Source: Jejuia sp047345485 (GTDB lineage: Bacteria; Bacteroidota; Bacteroidia; Flavobacteriales; Flavobacteriaceae). From it: DNA of 64,000 bases. The notes beneath the pieces were generated by a model. The model ran no database searches, was not told where the DNA came from, and saw nothing but the letters and a program-made list of their open reading frames with translations. This document shows, one piece after another, positions 35,270 through 43,286 of the stretch (position 1 is its first letter; every line of letters begins with the position of its first letter). The stretch is taken from contig NZ_JBLFEN010000001.1 of assembly GCF_047345485.1 (NCBI RefSeq), positions 682,001 through 746,000 of the forward strand. Direction: 5' to 3'. The position numbers were made by a program, and so were the translations under genes.

Positions 35270-35986
35270 CTAATTCATAGGAACTTCAATAATAATTACT
35301 TCTGAATTTTTATTAGCAAAAATCGTAATAGCCTCAGATTCCCAAACCCCAATAGCATCGCGTTTATCTAAGATATTTTCAGAAACTGCAACATTACCTT
35401 CAGTAACAAAAACATAAAAGCCATTATCTGAGTTTTTTATGTTTAAAATCACCGAATTACCAGCATCCAAATTTGTTCTATAAATATAAGCCTGCTGACT
35501 AATAGGCAACGCATCACCTTCCAACTTATCCTTTGGTGCCACTACTGTCTGTAGGATATTTTTACGTTCAGAAGTTTCAAACTTGCGTTGCTCGTAATTT
35601 GGTGCTACACCCATGGTTTCTGGGATGATCCAAAGCTGTAAAAAGTTAGTCGCATCTGTTTTACTATCGTTAAATTCTGAATGTGTCAATCCTGTACCTG
35701 CACTCATTACCTGTACTTCACCAACCTCAATCGCGCGCTTATTTCCCATACTATCCTTGTGAGATAAGGCACCTGAAAGCGGAATCGAAATAATCTCCAT
35801 GTTCTGGTGCGGATGTGTACCAAAACCCATTTTTGGCTTTACCAAATCATCATTTAACACTCGTAATTTTCCAAAATTCATACGTTCTATATTCTGATAA
35901 CTTGAAAAACTAAAGGTATGGTACGATTTTAACCATCCGTGGTCTGCTACACCTCTACTATCTGCTTTGTGAATTACTGTTTTCAT
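35270..35986 (-). CDS. Pirin-family bicupin (YhhW-like)
   Basis: 238 residues. KADSRGVADHGWLKSYHTFS and the metal-binding cupin motif GTHPHQNMEIISIPLSGAL, then GEVQVMSAGTGLTHSEFN, give the pirin signature with metal ligands His-His-His-Glu. E. coli YhhW and human pirin show quercetin dioxygenase activity. The second cupin (about 130-238) is degenerate. A composite repeat region separates it from the second pirin gene upstream, so it may be transcribed apart from the marR-controlled group. Confidence 0.88.
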   Translation of the reverse strand: MKTVIHKADSRGVADHGWLKSYHTFSFSSYQNIERMNFGKLRVLNDDLVKPKMGFGTHPHQNMEIISIPLSGALSHKDSMGNKRAIEVGEVQVMSAGTGLTHSEFNDSKTDATNFLQLWIIPETMGVAPNYEQRKFETSERKNILQTVVAPKDKLEGDALPISQQAYIYRTNLDAGNSVILNIKNSDNGFYVFVTEGNVAVSENILDKRDAIGVWESEAITIFANKNSEVIIIEVPMN

Positions 35987-36009
35987 CAGTTTAAATTTTA
36001 TTTTTTATA

Positions 36010-36228
36010 AATATTAATTTGGGCGCCTGCCTACCTGCGGTATCGCAGGCAGGTTACCCGCAAGGGGTCGGGCTTTACGTTACAAGTCCTCGCTCCGTGC
36101 CTCCGCTGTGGGCTTTTCACTGCAATCCCTAACGCGCCACTCATACTCTTCAACCCACCCTTTACCCCTCCAAGGAGGGGAATACTTACTCCTATCTGTT
36201 TCAAATCTATAAGGTTTTATAAACCTTA
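36010..36228. repeat. Dispersed palindromic repeat, copy C, with extra hairpins
   Basis: In reverse complement it reads GCGTTAGGGATTGCAGTG ... AAAGCCCGACCCC, matching copy A's GCGTTAAGGATTGTAACG ... AAAGCCTGACCCC. It also has GCCTGCCTACCTGCGGTATC, shared with copy D, followed by the matching arm GCAGGCAGG. Behind it come a CCCCTCC-AA-GGAGGGG hairpin (36165-36180) and TAAGGTTT-TAT-AAACCTTA (36210-36228), the latter probably terminating the pirin gene at 36242. No gene lies in 36001-36241. Confidence 0.7.
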
Positions 36229-36241
36229 CAGGTCTGAGTAT

Positions 36242-37111
36242 TTACACGGGTAAAAAACCCATTTTCCCCATTTGATAATCGCGCATTGCTTCCATAATTT
36301 CGGTTTGCGTATTCATTACATAAGGGCCGTAAGTGGTTATAGGCTCGTTAAAAGGCTCACCTGAAAGAAATAGTAATTTACTTGTCGTGTTTCCTTCAAT
36401 ATAAAACCCTTCGCCATCTTGACTAAATTGGATCAACTGATTTTTATCTAATTTCAAAGTTTCAGTTCCATTAATAAAGACGTCTCCTTTTAATAAATAC
36501 ACAGTTGATTGATGTGAATGCGGAACTTCAACTTCATATCGCCCTCCTTCTTCAACATTTATCATAAAAGCATTTACGGATGTTTGCGATTTTATGCGTC
36601 CATAAACGCCTTCTAACTCCCCTGCTATAATTTGAATATTTACTTTACCATCATCAGAAGTTACCACTCTAAAATCGTCATTAGCAATATGCTGATAATT
36701 GGCTTCCATCATTTTCTTTTCCGCTGGTAAATTCAACCATAATTGAATACCTTCTAAAGTGCCACCCTTTTGTACGAAATCTTTCGTTGGTGCTTCGGCA
36801 TGAATAATACCTCTGCCAGCTGTTGTCCATTGTACGTCACCTGCTTTAACAATACTTTCATTCCCTAAAGAATCTCTGTGAAACTGCTCACCTTCAATTA
36901 AAAAGGTAATAGGTTCAAATCCACGATGTGGATGCGGCCCTAAATCAAACGGGTTATTTTGTTCTGAAATGTCATAAGGTCCGTAATGGTGCAATAATAT
37001 AAACGGATCTATGTTATCAATAGTCCTTGTGGGTATGGGTTGCCGCAATTGTATTGGGCCCATATTAACGAAATCGCCTCGCCCTACTGTTTTTATTGTA
37101 TTTAGTTTCAT
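36242..37111 (-). CDS. Pirin-family bicupin
   Basis: 289 residues from the ATG at 37111 (MKLNTIKTVGRGDFVNMG). The frame opens at 37138 but that start would sit inside a 20-bp palindrome. It has the pirin motifs FILLHHYGP, the cupin GPHPHRGFEPITFLIEGE with its His ligands, and GDVQWTTAGRGIIHAEAP; the C-terminal cupin ends MEAMRDYQMGKMGFLPV. Pirins are nonheme-iron proteins with quercetinase-like activity and are often induced by quinones or redox stress. It follows marR by 51 bp with an operator-like palindrome in between. Confidence 0.88.
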   Translation of the reverse strand: MKLNTIKTVGRGDFVNMGPIQLRQPIPTRTIDNIDPFILLHHYGPYDISEQNNPFDLGPHPHRGFEPITFLIEGEQFHRDSLGNESIVKAGDVQWTTAGRGIIHAEAPTKDFVQKGGTLEGIQLWLNLPAEKKMMEANYQHIANDDFRVVTSDDGKVNIQIIAGELEGVYGRIKSQTSVNAFMINVEEGGRYEVEVPHSHQSTVYLLKGDVFINGTETLKLDKNQLIQFSQDGEGFYIEGNTTSKLLFLSGEPFNEPITTYGPYVMNTQTEIMEAMRDYQMGKMGFLPV

Positions 37112-37127
37112 GATATTTATTATTGAA

Positions 37128-37147
37128 ATAGTTTCCATGGAAACTAT
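37128..37147 (-). promoter_or_regulatory. Operator-like palindrome TTTCCATGGAAA
   Basis: A perfect 20-bp palindrome ATAGTTTCCATGGAAACTAT located 16 nt upstream of the pirin ATG and right after marR. Its core TTCC-NN-GGAA is the same as that of the doxX promoter palindrome at 38583-38600, which makes both good candidates for the binding site of the adjacent MarR protein. Confidence 0.65.
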
Positions 37148-37162
37148 TAGTTTAAATTTTTT

Positions 37163-37600
37163 TTATCTAATCTTATCTAGTAAATCACTTAGTGTAGCAG
37201 CTTCATCTTCAGATAATTTATCTAGTAAGTCGTCATTTAAGTTGGCTTCTATTTGTTTTAATAGTGTTAGACCAGACGCTTTAATTTCTATGTGAACAAC
37301 ACGTCTGTCTCCAGGACATGGCAATCGTTGTATCAAATCTTTATCACAAAGTTTATCCATAAGCCTTGTGGCATTAGGTGCGCGCTCAATCATACGCGCT
37401 TTAATCTCTTGTACTTTAAGCGGTTTGCCCGCGCCACGTAGTATTCTTAAAATATTAAACTGTTGGGGAGATACACCATAAGGTTTAAAAAAATCATTGT
37501 GAACACTATTTATCCAATTAGCGGTATAAATGATATTTAACATCGCTTTTACTTTGTTATTGATAAACTTAGATTTTATATCCTTTGAAATATCTCCCAT
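37163..37600 (-). CDS. MarR-family transcriptional regulator
   Basis: 145 residues with a winged helix: FNILRILRGAGKPLKVQEIK, recognition helix ERAPNATRLMDKL, and the wing LPCPGDRRVVHIEIKASG. Two cysteines, C85 and C95, flank the recognition helix/wing junction and could sense electrophiles or oxidants, as in the MarR-type regulators OhrR and YodB-like proteins (inference only). It lies third in a group doxX, flavin reductase, marR, pirin with gaps of 11, 28 and 51 bp. Two TTCCnnGGAA palindromes at the group's promoters suggest autorepression. Confidence 0.85.
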   Translation of the reverse strand: MGDISKDIKSKFINNKVKAMLNIIYTANWINSVHNDFFKPYGVSPQQFNILRILRGAGKPLKVQEIKARMIERAPNATRLMDKLCDKDLIQRLPCPGDRRVVHIEIKASGLTLLKQIEANLNDDLLDKLSEDEAATLSDLLDKIR

Positions 37601-37628
37601 GTGCTTATGTTTTTGTAGTAGTCTAAAA

Positions 37629-38159
37629 TTATAATGAATTTTGAAATGCTTTCACTTTTTCTTTCAAATCTGAATTCAATTCATTATTTGCTACTTTTCC
37701 ATCAGAGAAATTATCACCAAAAGACGGTAAAGAAAAGGCCTCCACGATATTCGCGTTATGTCTAGGAAAACGGTCTTTTGCTATATCTAAAACGGATGCT
37801 CCTCCTCTATTACCAGGCGAGGTTGCCATTAAAAGCATAGGTTTGTCGTTCCATAACTTACCTTCTATTCTAGACATCCAATCAAATAAGTTTTTGAATA
37901 CTGCGGCATAGGCACCGTTATGTTCTGCAAGTGACAGTACAATGCCATCTGATGTTTTAATATGTTCTAAAAACGTTTTTGCGTTATCTGGAATGCCTTT
38001 TTCATTCTCTAAATCGATACCATAAAGTGGTACATCAAAATCGTTTAAATCTAAAACGTTAACAGTAGCATCTTCTACTAAACTTGATGCATATGTTGCT
38101 AATTGTTTATTTATTGATGTTTTACTGTTACTTCCTGCAAATGCTATTATATTTTTCAT
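37629..38159 (-). CDS. NADPH-dependent FMN reductase / quinone reductase
   Basis: 176 residues with the flavodoxin-like start AFAGSNSKTSINKQL, the ring-binding SLAEHNGAYAAVFKN and TSPGNRGGASVLDIA. This is the NADPH_FMN_red fold, usually reducing quinones, azo dyes or chromate. It is cytoplasmic. It lies 11 bp behind doxX and 28 bp ahead of marR, a setting typical of electrophile or quinone stress response units. Confidence 0.85.
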   Translation of the reverse strand: MKNIIAFAGSNSKTSINKQLATYASSLVEDATVNVLDLNDFDVPLYGIDLENEKGIPDNAKTFLEHIKTSDGIVLSLAEHNGAYAAVFKNLFDWMSRIEGKLWNDKPMLLMATSPGNRGGASVLDIAKDRFPRHNANIVEAFSLPSFGDNFSDGKVANNELNSDLKEKVKAFQNSL

Positions 38160-38170
38160 TTATCGTTTTT

Positions 38171-38539
38171 TTAAGTTCTATTTATTTTATTAATTCTTTT
38201 GTAAAATATGTATGATACTGCTAAAGCAATTAAAGCTACTACGGCGGTTTCTTGTTGCCCATCTCCTATCATATAATGTGCAAAAAAGGCTAATACAAAC
38301 GCATAAAAGAATCCTGCATAAGCCCACTCTTTTAAGGTTTTAAACCCTGGTAACCACAAAACTACTAATCCTAATAATTTTGCCACTGCATAAGGATAAA
38401 TAATATATGTAGGATAGCCAAAACTTTCGAAAGCACCTTTTATCATCTCATGCTTAAAAAAATACATACTAACCGAAAATAGCATCACAGCAGTTAGCAA
38501 TACCGTTGCAGCAAAGTATATGATTTTATTTGTTTTCAT
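38171..38539 (-). CDS. DoxX-like four-span membrane protein
   Basis: 122 residues with four membrane helices: 6-27, 45-62 (GYPTYIIYPYAVAKLLGLVV), 74-92 and 96-114. GYPTYI and the PGFKTLKEWAYAGF loop are typical of the DoxX-like family that often accompanies stress-induced oxidoreductases. It is the first gene of the marR-linked unit, behind a promoter whose -33 box lies in an operator-like palindrome. Confidence 0.8.
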   Translation of the reverse strand: MKTNKIIYFAATVLLTAVMLFSVSMYFFKHEMIKGAFESFGYPTYIIYPYAVAKLLGLVVLWLPGFKTLKEWAYAGFFYAFVLAFFAHYMIGDGQQETAVVALIALAVSYIFYKRINKINRT

Positions 38540-38561
38540 CTTTTCTATTTTAAATACGGTA

Positions 38562-38592
38562 CAAATATATAATAAATAATTTTATATTCCAA
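38562..38592 (-). promoter_or_regulatory. Promoter of the doxX-marR unit
   Basis: On minus: TTG (38590-38592), 20-nt spacer, then TATATTTG (38562-38569), an exact fit to the Bacteroidota pattern TTG-N(17-23)-TAnnTTTG. It lies 23 nt upstream of the doxX ATG. Confidence 0.75.
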
Positions 38593-38600
38593 GGAATATA
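38583..38600 (-). promoter_or_regulatory. Operator-like palindrome over the -33 box
   Basis: TATATTCC-AA-GGAATATA, 8-bp arms. The -33 TTG falls exactly at its centre (TTCCTTGGAA on minus), so a bound repressor would block the promoter. A further half-site TTTCCATG follows at 38601-38608. Confidence 0.65.
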
Positions 38601-38711
38601 TTTCCATGTTATTTAATTTACTACTTAAGTATTAGAATTATTTTTTTTGTAATAGTAATAAGAGTTTGCAAAGAGGCACAGATCTTTGAGTTTTGAATTT
38701 GCTGGCGGGTT

Positions 38712-38910
38712 GAATCGTGTTAGGTATTGCGACGGCATACTTTTTAAAGCCCGGTAAATATAACTTCTTTAAGAGCAATTATAACGAAGCAAGCTGTTGT
38801 AATTGCAGAGATTGCTTCACTTTGTTCGCAATGACGTTTGGGGTATAACGTTTAAAAGACCTGCCTACCTGCGGTATCGCATGCTGGTGCAGTGGATAGC
38901 CTGAATTAAG
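38712..38910. repeat. Dispersed palindromic repeat, copy D (degenerate)
   Basis: The left end is TGAATCGTGTTAGGTATTGC then GACGGCATACTTTTTAAAGC; the right end is GCAGTGGATAGCCTGAATT. Inside are CCTGCCTACCTGCGGTATCG, shared with copy C, and GATTGCTTCACTTTGTTCGC. With the doxX promoter region it fills the 447-bp gene-free stretch 38540-38986. Confidence 0.6.
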
Positions 38911-38986
38911 AATATTTCTTTTAATAAATTATTCGCTTTTAGGAGCAAAAATGGTTTTGTAACTTCGTCTACAAATAAATATACAA

Positions 38987-40630
38987 ATGGATATCAACTT
39001 CAATAAAAATGAAGATCATAATAAACTTTTAGTTTCTGAGCTTAATAAAAGGCTTGCCAAAGTGAGTTTAGGCGGTGGTAAAAACCGAATAGAAAAACTA
39101 CACAGTAAAGGCAAACTTACTGCTAGAGAACGGATTGATTATTTGTTGGATGCTAAGGCTAAATCTATTGAAATTGGTGCTTTTGCAGGTGAAGATATGT
39201 ATGCTGAACATGGTGGATGTCCTTCTGGTGGTGTGGTTGTTAAGATGGGATACGTTAAAGGTAAGCAGTGTATTGTGGTGGCTAATGATGCTACGGTTAA
39301 AGCTGGTGCATGGTTTCCGATTACAGGAAAAAAGAATTTGCGTGCGCAAGAAATTGCTATTGAAAATAGGTTGCCTATTATTTATTTAGTGGATTCTGCA
39401 GGTGTTTATTTACCCATGCAAGATGAAATTTTTCCTGATAAAGAACATTTTGGACGCATTTTTAGAAATAACGCCATTATGAGTAGTATGGGCATTACCC
39501 AAATTGCTGCCGTTATGGGGAGTTGTGTTGCTGGTGGTGCGTACTTGCCTATTATGAGTGATGAGGCTTTAATAGTTGATAAAACAGGAAGTATATTTTT
39601 AGCGGGTAGCTATTTGGTGAAAGCTGCTATTGGTGAGAGTATTGACAATGAAACTTTGGGTGGTGCAACGACACATTGTGAAATTTCGGGAGTTACTGAT
39701 TACAAAGCTAAAGACGATAAAGATGCTTTAGATAAAATAAAAAATATAGTAGATAAAATAGGAGATTACGATAAAGCAGGATTTAATAGAATTGATGCTA
39801 AAAAGCCTGCTGAAAATCCAGAAGATATTTTTGGCATTTTGCCTAAAAGTCGTGCAGATCAGTACGATATGTATGAAATTATAAAACGACTAGTTGACAA
39901 CTCAGACTATGAAGAATATAAAGCAGGTTACGGACAAACCATCATCACCTGTTATGCGCGTATTGATGGTTGGGCTGTTGGTATTGTGGCCAACCAACGT
40001 AAATTAGTAAAAACTACAGGTTCTAAAACCAAACCTACCGAAATGCAGTTTGGTGGTGTAATTTATAATGATTCGGCGGACAAAGCCACACGATTTATTG
40101 CCAATTGTAACCAGAAGAAAATTCCGTTAGTGTTTATACAAGATGTTACTGGTTTTATGGTTGGTAGTAAAAGTGAACATTCTGGTATTATAAAAGATGG
40201 TGCTAAAATGGTAAATGCTGTGAGTAATTCGGTGGTGCCTAAATTTACGGTAATTATTGGAAATAGTTATGGTGCGGGTAATTACGCTATGTGTGGTAAG
40301 GCCTATGACCCGCGATTAATTTTTGCATGGCCTAGTGCAGAACTTGCGGTAATGAGTGGAAATTCTGCCGCTAAGGTTTTATTGCAAATTGAAAAAGCTT
40401 CACTTGAAAAGCAAGGTGAAAAGTTTACTAAAGAAAAAGAGGATGAACTTTATAATAAAATAAAGGCGAGATATGACAATCAAGTATCGCCATATTACGC
40501 TGCTGCTAGGATTTGGACGGATGCTATTATAAATCCGTTAGATACCAGAACTTGGATTTCTATGGGGATTGAGGCTGCAAATCATGCGCCAATTGAAAAA
40601 CAATTTAATTTGGGGGTTTTGCAGGTTTAA
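38987..40630 (+). CDS. Acyl-CoA carboxylase, carboxyltransferase (beta) subunit
   Basis: 547 residues, cytoplasmic. It has the two crotonase-like halves of biotin-dependent carboxyltransferases: KGKLTARERIDYLLD, the N-half oxyanion region VAGGAYLPIMSDEALIV, and the C-half FIQDVTGFMVG and GNSYGAGNYAMCG with FAWPSAELAVMSG. It moves the carboxyl group from carboxybiotin to an acyl-CoA. The length and motifs lean to the methylcrotonyl-CoA or related branch over propionyl-CoA, but I cannot fix the substrate. No biotin carboxylase or biotin carrier gene is in the window. The stop overlaps the convergent gene by 4 bp. Confidence 0.85.
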   Translation: MDINFNKNEDHNKLLVSELNKRLAKVSLGGGKNRIEKLHSKGKLTARERIDYLLDAKAKSIEIGAFAGEDMYAEHGGCPSGGVVVKMGYVKGKQCIVVANDATVKAGAWFPITGKKNLRAQEIAIENRLPIIYLVDSAGVYLPMQDEIFPDKEHFGRIFRNNAIMSSMGITQIAAVMGSCVAGGAYLPIMSDEALIVDKTGSIFLAGSYLVKAAIGESIDNETLGGATTHCEISGVTDYKAKDDKDALDKIKNIVDKIGDYDKAGFNRIDAKKPAENPEDIFGILPKSRADQYDMYEIIKRLVDNSDYEEYKAGYGQTIITCYARIDGWAVGIVANQRKLVKTTGSKTKPTEMQFGGVIYNDSADKATRFIANCNQKKIPLVFIQDVTGFMVGSKSEHSGIIKDGAKMVNAVSNSVVPKFTVIIGNSYGAGNYAMCGKAYDPRLIFAWPSAELAVMSGNSAAKVLLQIEKASLEKQGEKFTKEKEDELYNKIKARYDNQVSPYYAAARIWTDAIINPLDTRTWISMGIEAANHAPIEKQFNLGVLQV

Positions 40631-41763
40631 TAAATAATGTACAACCAACCCGTTGAAGTTTTACCAGAATCTTTAAGCTTTAATATGTAGTAATAGGTGC
40701 CAACGGGTACTTTTTTCTGACGTTGTATGACGTGTTTAACGTTTGCGACACCATCCCAATTATTTTGATAATTATCCATTTTATAAACTACCGAACCCCA
40801 TCTATTAAATATGGTTAACTCATTATCAAAAGCTTCTATACCTTCAACTGTAAACGTATCATTGATACCGTCATTATTTGGAGATACTAAATTAAAGATA
40901 TTTATATCATCCTCGGTGATTAATGCACCAAACGTAATAACTTCGTAATCTGACGGATTAAACAAAAAAGAGGTAATTGTACCTTCATTTAATAATCCTG
41001 TTGTATTGGTATTACCTAAGTCTTTCCATTGCATATCTTGAATATGCCAACCTACTACTCTAAGCTTACTTAAATCTGAAACAAGATTATCTATTTCGCT
41101 TTCAGAATTCCATGTTAGAGTAACAAAAGAATTTATTGGGCCATCAAAATCCCAAAATTCAATTGTACTTGTTGCGCCAATAATTGGCTCTAATGACTGT
41201 GTATTAAAACTAGTATTAAAGGTTGATGGAACGTTTGGATCTTCATCATAATACGCAGCTTTTACACGAGTATTAGGTGTTGAATTTGTTGTGATTAAAG
41301 GCCGTAATTTATCATTATCTCCTATTGGAAATGTAAAAGACAAATCGCCTGAATAACTAGCGTATCCATCGGTATTTCTCTCATCGTCTTCTAAAATATA
41401 AAATGAATTATTTAGATAATCAATAGCAATACTTGAATCATCCCGTGGTGTAATAATATCGCCAGTTATGTAACTTACACTATTAACAACTTCTGTATTA
41501 ATATCTAAAAACAGATGATTTACTACATCAACTTCCATATCATAAAAACGTGGTATTTGAGAACCAGAGATAGATAGTTCATTTTCGGTATTGTAAAATC
41601 CTGCAAGTCCTAAATTTTCATTAAATGTACCATCATTTATAAGGTCTATATGAAAACCAACTTCGGCATTTTCATGCATTTGTATATTGCCATAGTTTTG
41701 AAATGCAGGTTGAGCATAACAATTAGCTATTGCAATTAAATATATGTAAATGATGTATTTCAT
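40627..41763 (-). CDS. Type IX secretion substrate with type B (CHU_C-like) sorting domain
   Basis: 378 residues with a signal peptide (MKYIIYIYLIAIANCYAQ). A beta-rich body follows, with NIQMHENAEVGFHIDLINDG near the start. The C-terminal 90 residues carry the gliding-associated type B domain: VSPNNDGINDTFTVEGIE, LTIFNRWGSVVYKM, NNWDG, and VPVGTYYYILKL. That domain directs export by the type IX system to the cell surface or medium. It is the last of four genes, 3 bp behind the previous one, and the only one of them with a sorting domain. Confidence 0.85.
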   Translation of the reverse strand: MKYIIYIYLIAIANCYAQPAFQNYGNIQMHENAEVGFHIDLINDGTFNENLGLAGFYNTENELSISGSQIPRFYDMEVDVVNHLFLDINTEVVNSVSYITGDIITPRDDSSIAIDYLNNSFYILEDDERNTDGYASYSGDLSFTFPIGDNDKLRPLITTNSTPNTRVKAAYYDEDPNVPSTFNTSFNTQSLEPIIGATSTIEFWDFDGPINSFVTLTWNSESEIDNLVSDLSKLRVVGWHIQDMQWKDLGNTNTTGLLNEGTITSFLFNPSDYEVITFGALITEDDINIFNLVSPNNDGINDTFTVEGIEAFDNELTIFNRWGSVVYKMDNYQNNWDGVANVKHVIQRQKKVPVGTYYYILKLKDSGKTSTGWLYIIY

Positions 41764-41766
41764 CTT

Positions 41767-42525
41767 TTATCTATAAGCAGTAAATAAAACTACTACGTCT
41801 TCATTTTGAACATCATTTGGTTGTACTCTTAGGATGGGATTAGTGCTATTGTTTGTAATAACACCGTTGGTATAAGTAACATTAATTGTAAAACCATCTG
41901 CAGTAAAACCTGTAAAAGCACCACTTATTACACCCAAATTATTACCATTTTGATCGCCATAACGTAAACCTATACAATTACTACTACTGGCAAATCTTGA
42001 TATATCGTTGATAGAGTTACCATGTGCGCCTATGTAAATAACCTGTTGCGTTATGCTATTATCAGTATTGAGTCTTGCAAAACCATTCATGGTACCGTGT
42101 GAATTACCAATACCTCTAACATTGTTACCAATACCACTATCTGCATTTAAATCTAAAGTTTCCACATTTGCGTGTGCAACAAACGTGACTTGACTGGGTT
42201 GAAATGGAATAGAAGTAACTGTTGCTATTCCTGAAGACGTTACTATAAAGAAACCTGTATAAACATTAACAGATTCTGATATCCATTGCGTGCCATCATA
42301 GGTTTTTGTTACACGAGTAGTACCGCTAGTATCGAACCAAACATCACCTTCAAGAGGATTAATTGGTGCTACGTTAGCAGTTGTAACTTGGTTATTTCTT
42401 ATAGTTTCTAAGGTTCCTTTATTATCTATCACCCTAACTTCTTGAGCGTTGGTTGTTGTAGTTGCAACCAACGCTAAGACTATTAAAAGTATGAAATTAT
42501 ATGTTTTTAGTAAGGAACTTAACAT
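41767..42525 (-). CDS. Exported protein with fibre-like modules, unknown function
   Basis: 252 residues with a signal peptide (LLKTYNFILLIVLALVATTT, Ala-Gln junction). The N-terminal block EVRVIDNKGTLETIRNNQV is shared with the next gene's IRVIDNKGTKKF. A module EGDVWFDTSGTTRVTKTYDG ending in TQW follows, like repeats in the first gene. The C-terminal domain, with IPFQPSQVTFVAHAN and IGLRYGDQNGNNLGVISG, resembles receptor or decoration domains on phage-type structural proteins (weak, by eye). It lies between genes with 3 and 27 bp gaps. Confidence 0.6.
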   Translation of the reverse strand: MLSSLLKTYNFILLIVLALVATTTTNAQEVRVIDNKGTLETIRNNQVTTANVAPINPLEGDVWFDTSGTTRVTKTYDGTQWISESVNVYTGFFIVTSSGIATVTSIPFQPSQVTFVAHANVETLDLNADSGIGNNVRGIGNSHGTMNGFARLNTDNSITQQVIYIGAHGNSINDISRFASSSNCIGLRYGDQNGNNLGVISGAFTGFTADGFTINVTYTNGVITNNSTNPILRVQPNDVQNEDVVVLFTAYR

Positions 42526-42552
42526 CTATGATTTGGGTTTTGGGTAGTTATT

Positions 42553-43248
42553 TTAGTTAATCCACTGTACTTCAAAAACATCACCATTAAAGATTTCCCA
42601 ATCGTTTGGTGCTGTTGTACTAGGTACTAATGTTACTACACCAGCAGCTACTGTATAATCTACATTTGCCACTAATTTAGCACCATTTCTGTATACCCAT
42701 ACTTTTTGATATATAGCTGGTATAGAACCATCTGCAAGTGCAGGAGCTGTTCCGTCTGCTGATGCTGTTGCTGTTAATTGTCCAGCCGCAACAATATCAG
42801 TAGCTAATAATTTTTTTGTTTCACCTGTAGCTTCATCTCTAACTAAAACGGTCCATCCTGTTCCTGTTGCTGTTGCAGCAGTAGAACCGTCAGTAGCATC
42901 GGTAGACGGTGCATCTGTAGTAGTATCAACCAACTCTAAACCATCTAAAGCAAATACTGCTCCTGAAGCATCAATAAATGTATCATCTGTTAAAGTTCCT
43001 CCTAATTGCCATGTAGATACAATACCACCATCTGGGGTTGCATCAGTTAAAAGTGTAATACCATTTTTAACTTGTAAAAACTTTTTAGTTCCTTTATTAT
43101 CAATAACTCTAATGGTACCATCAAGTGTTGAAGATCGTCCTACATCTTCTGTTTTTCCGACATCTCCTGTAGTTTGTTGTGCATTACCTAAGCTAAAGGT
43201 TAAAATAGCTATTAATGCTAATCCTAATTTTAAAAAATTCTGTTTCAT
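42553..43248 (-). CDS. Exported protein with fibre-like C-terminal module, unknown function
   Basis: 231 residues with a signal peptide (MKQNFLKLGLALIAILTFSLGNAQ, abridged here to its pattern: Lys start, Leu/Ile core, Ala-Gln end). The composition is low in Lys and rich in Thr, Ala, Asp and Gly (STDATDGSTAATATGTGWTV). The C-terminal segment VWVYRNGAKLVANVDYTVAA then GDVFEVQWIN parallels VYRNGAR...GDEIRIVQLN of the upstream gene and looks like a tail-fibre-type 'V(Y/F)xNG' module. No sorting domain. Second gene of the four-gene operon. Confidence 0.6.
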   Translation of the reverse strand: MKQNFLKLGLALIAILTFSLGNAQQTTGDVGKTEDVGRSSTLDGTIRVIDNKGTKKFLQVKNGITLLTDATPDGGIVSTWQLGGTLTDDTFIDASGAVFALDGLELVDTTTDAPSTDATDGSTAATATGTGWTVLVRDEATGETKKLLATDIVAAGQLTATASADGTAPALADGSIPAIYQKVWVYRNGAKLVANVDYTVAAGVVTLVPSTTAPNDWEIFNGDVFEVQWIN

Positions 43249-43286
43249 GTGTTCTGGGTTTAATTATCTATTATATATTCTTGCTA

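Noticed and set aside
36165..36180. CCCCTCC-AA-GGAGGGG hairpin as a terminator
   Set aside because: No T-run on either strand; it fits better as part of the composite repeat.
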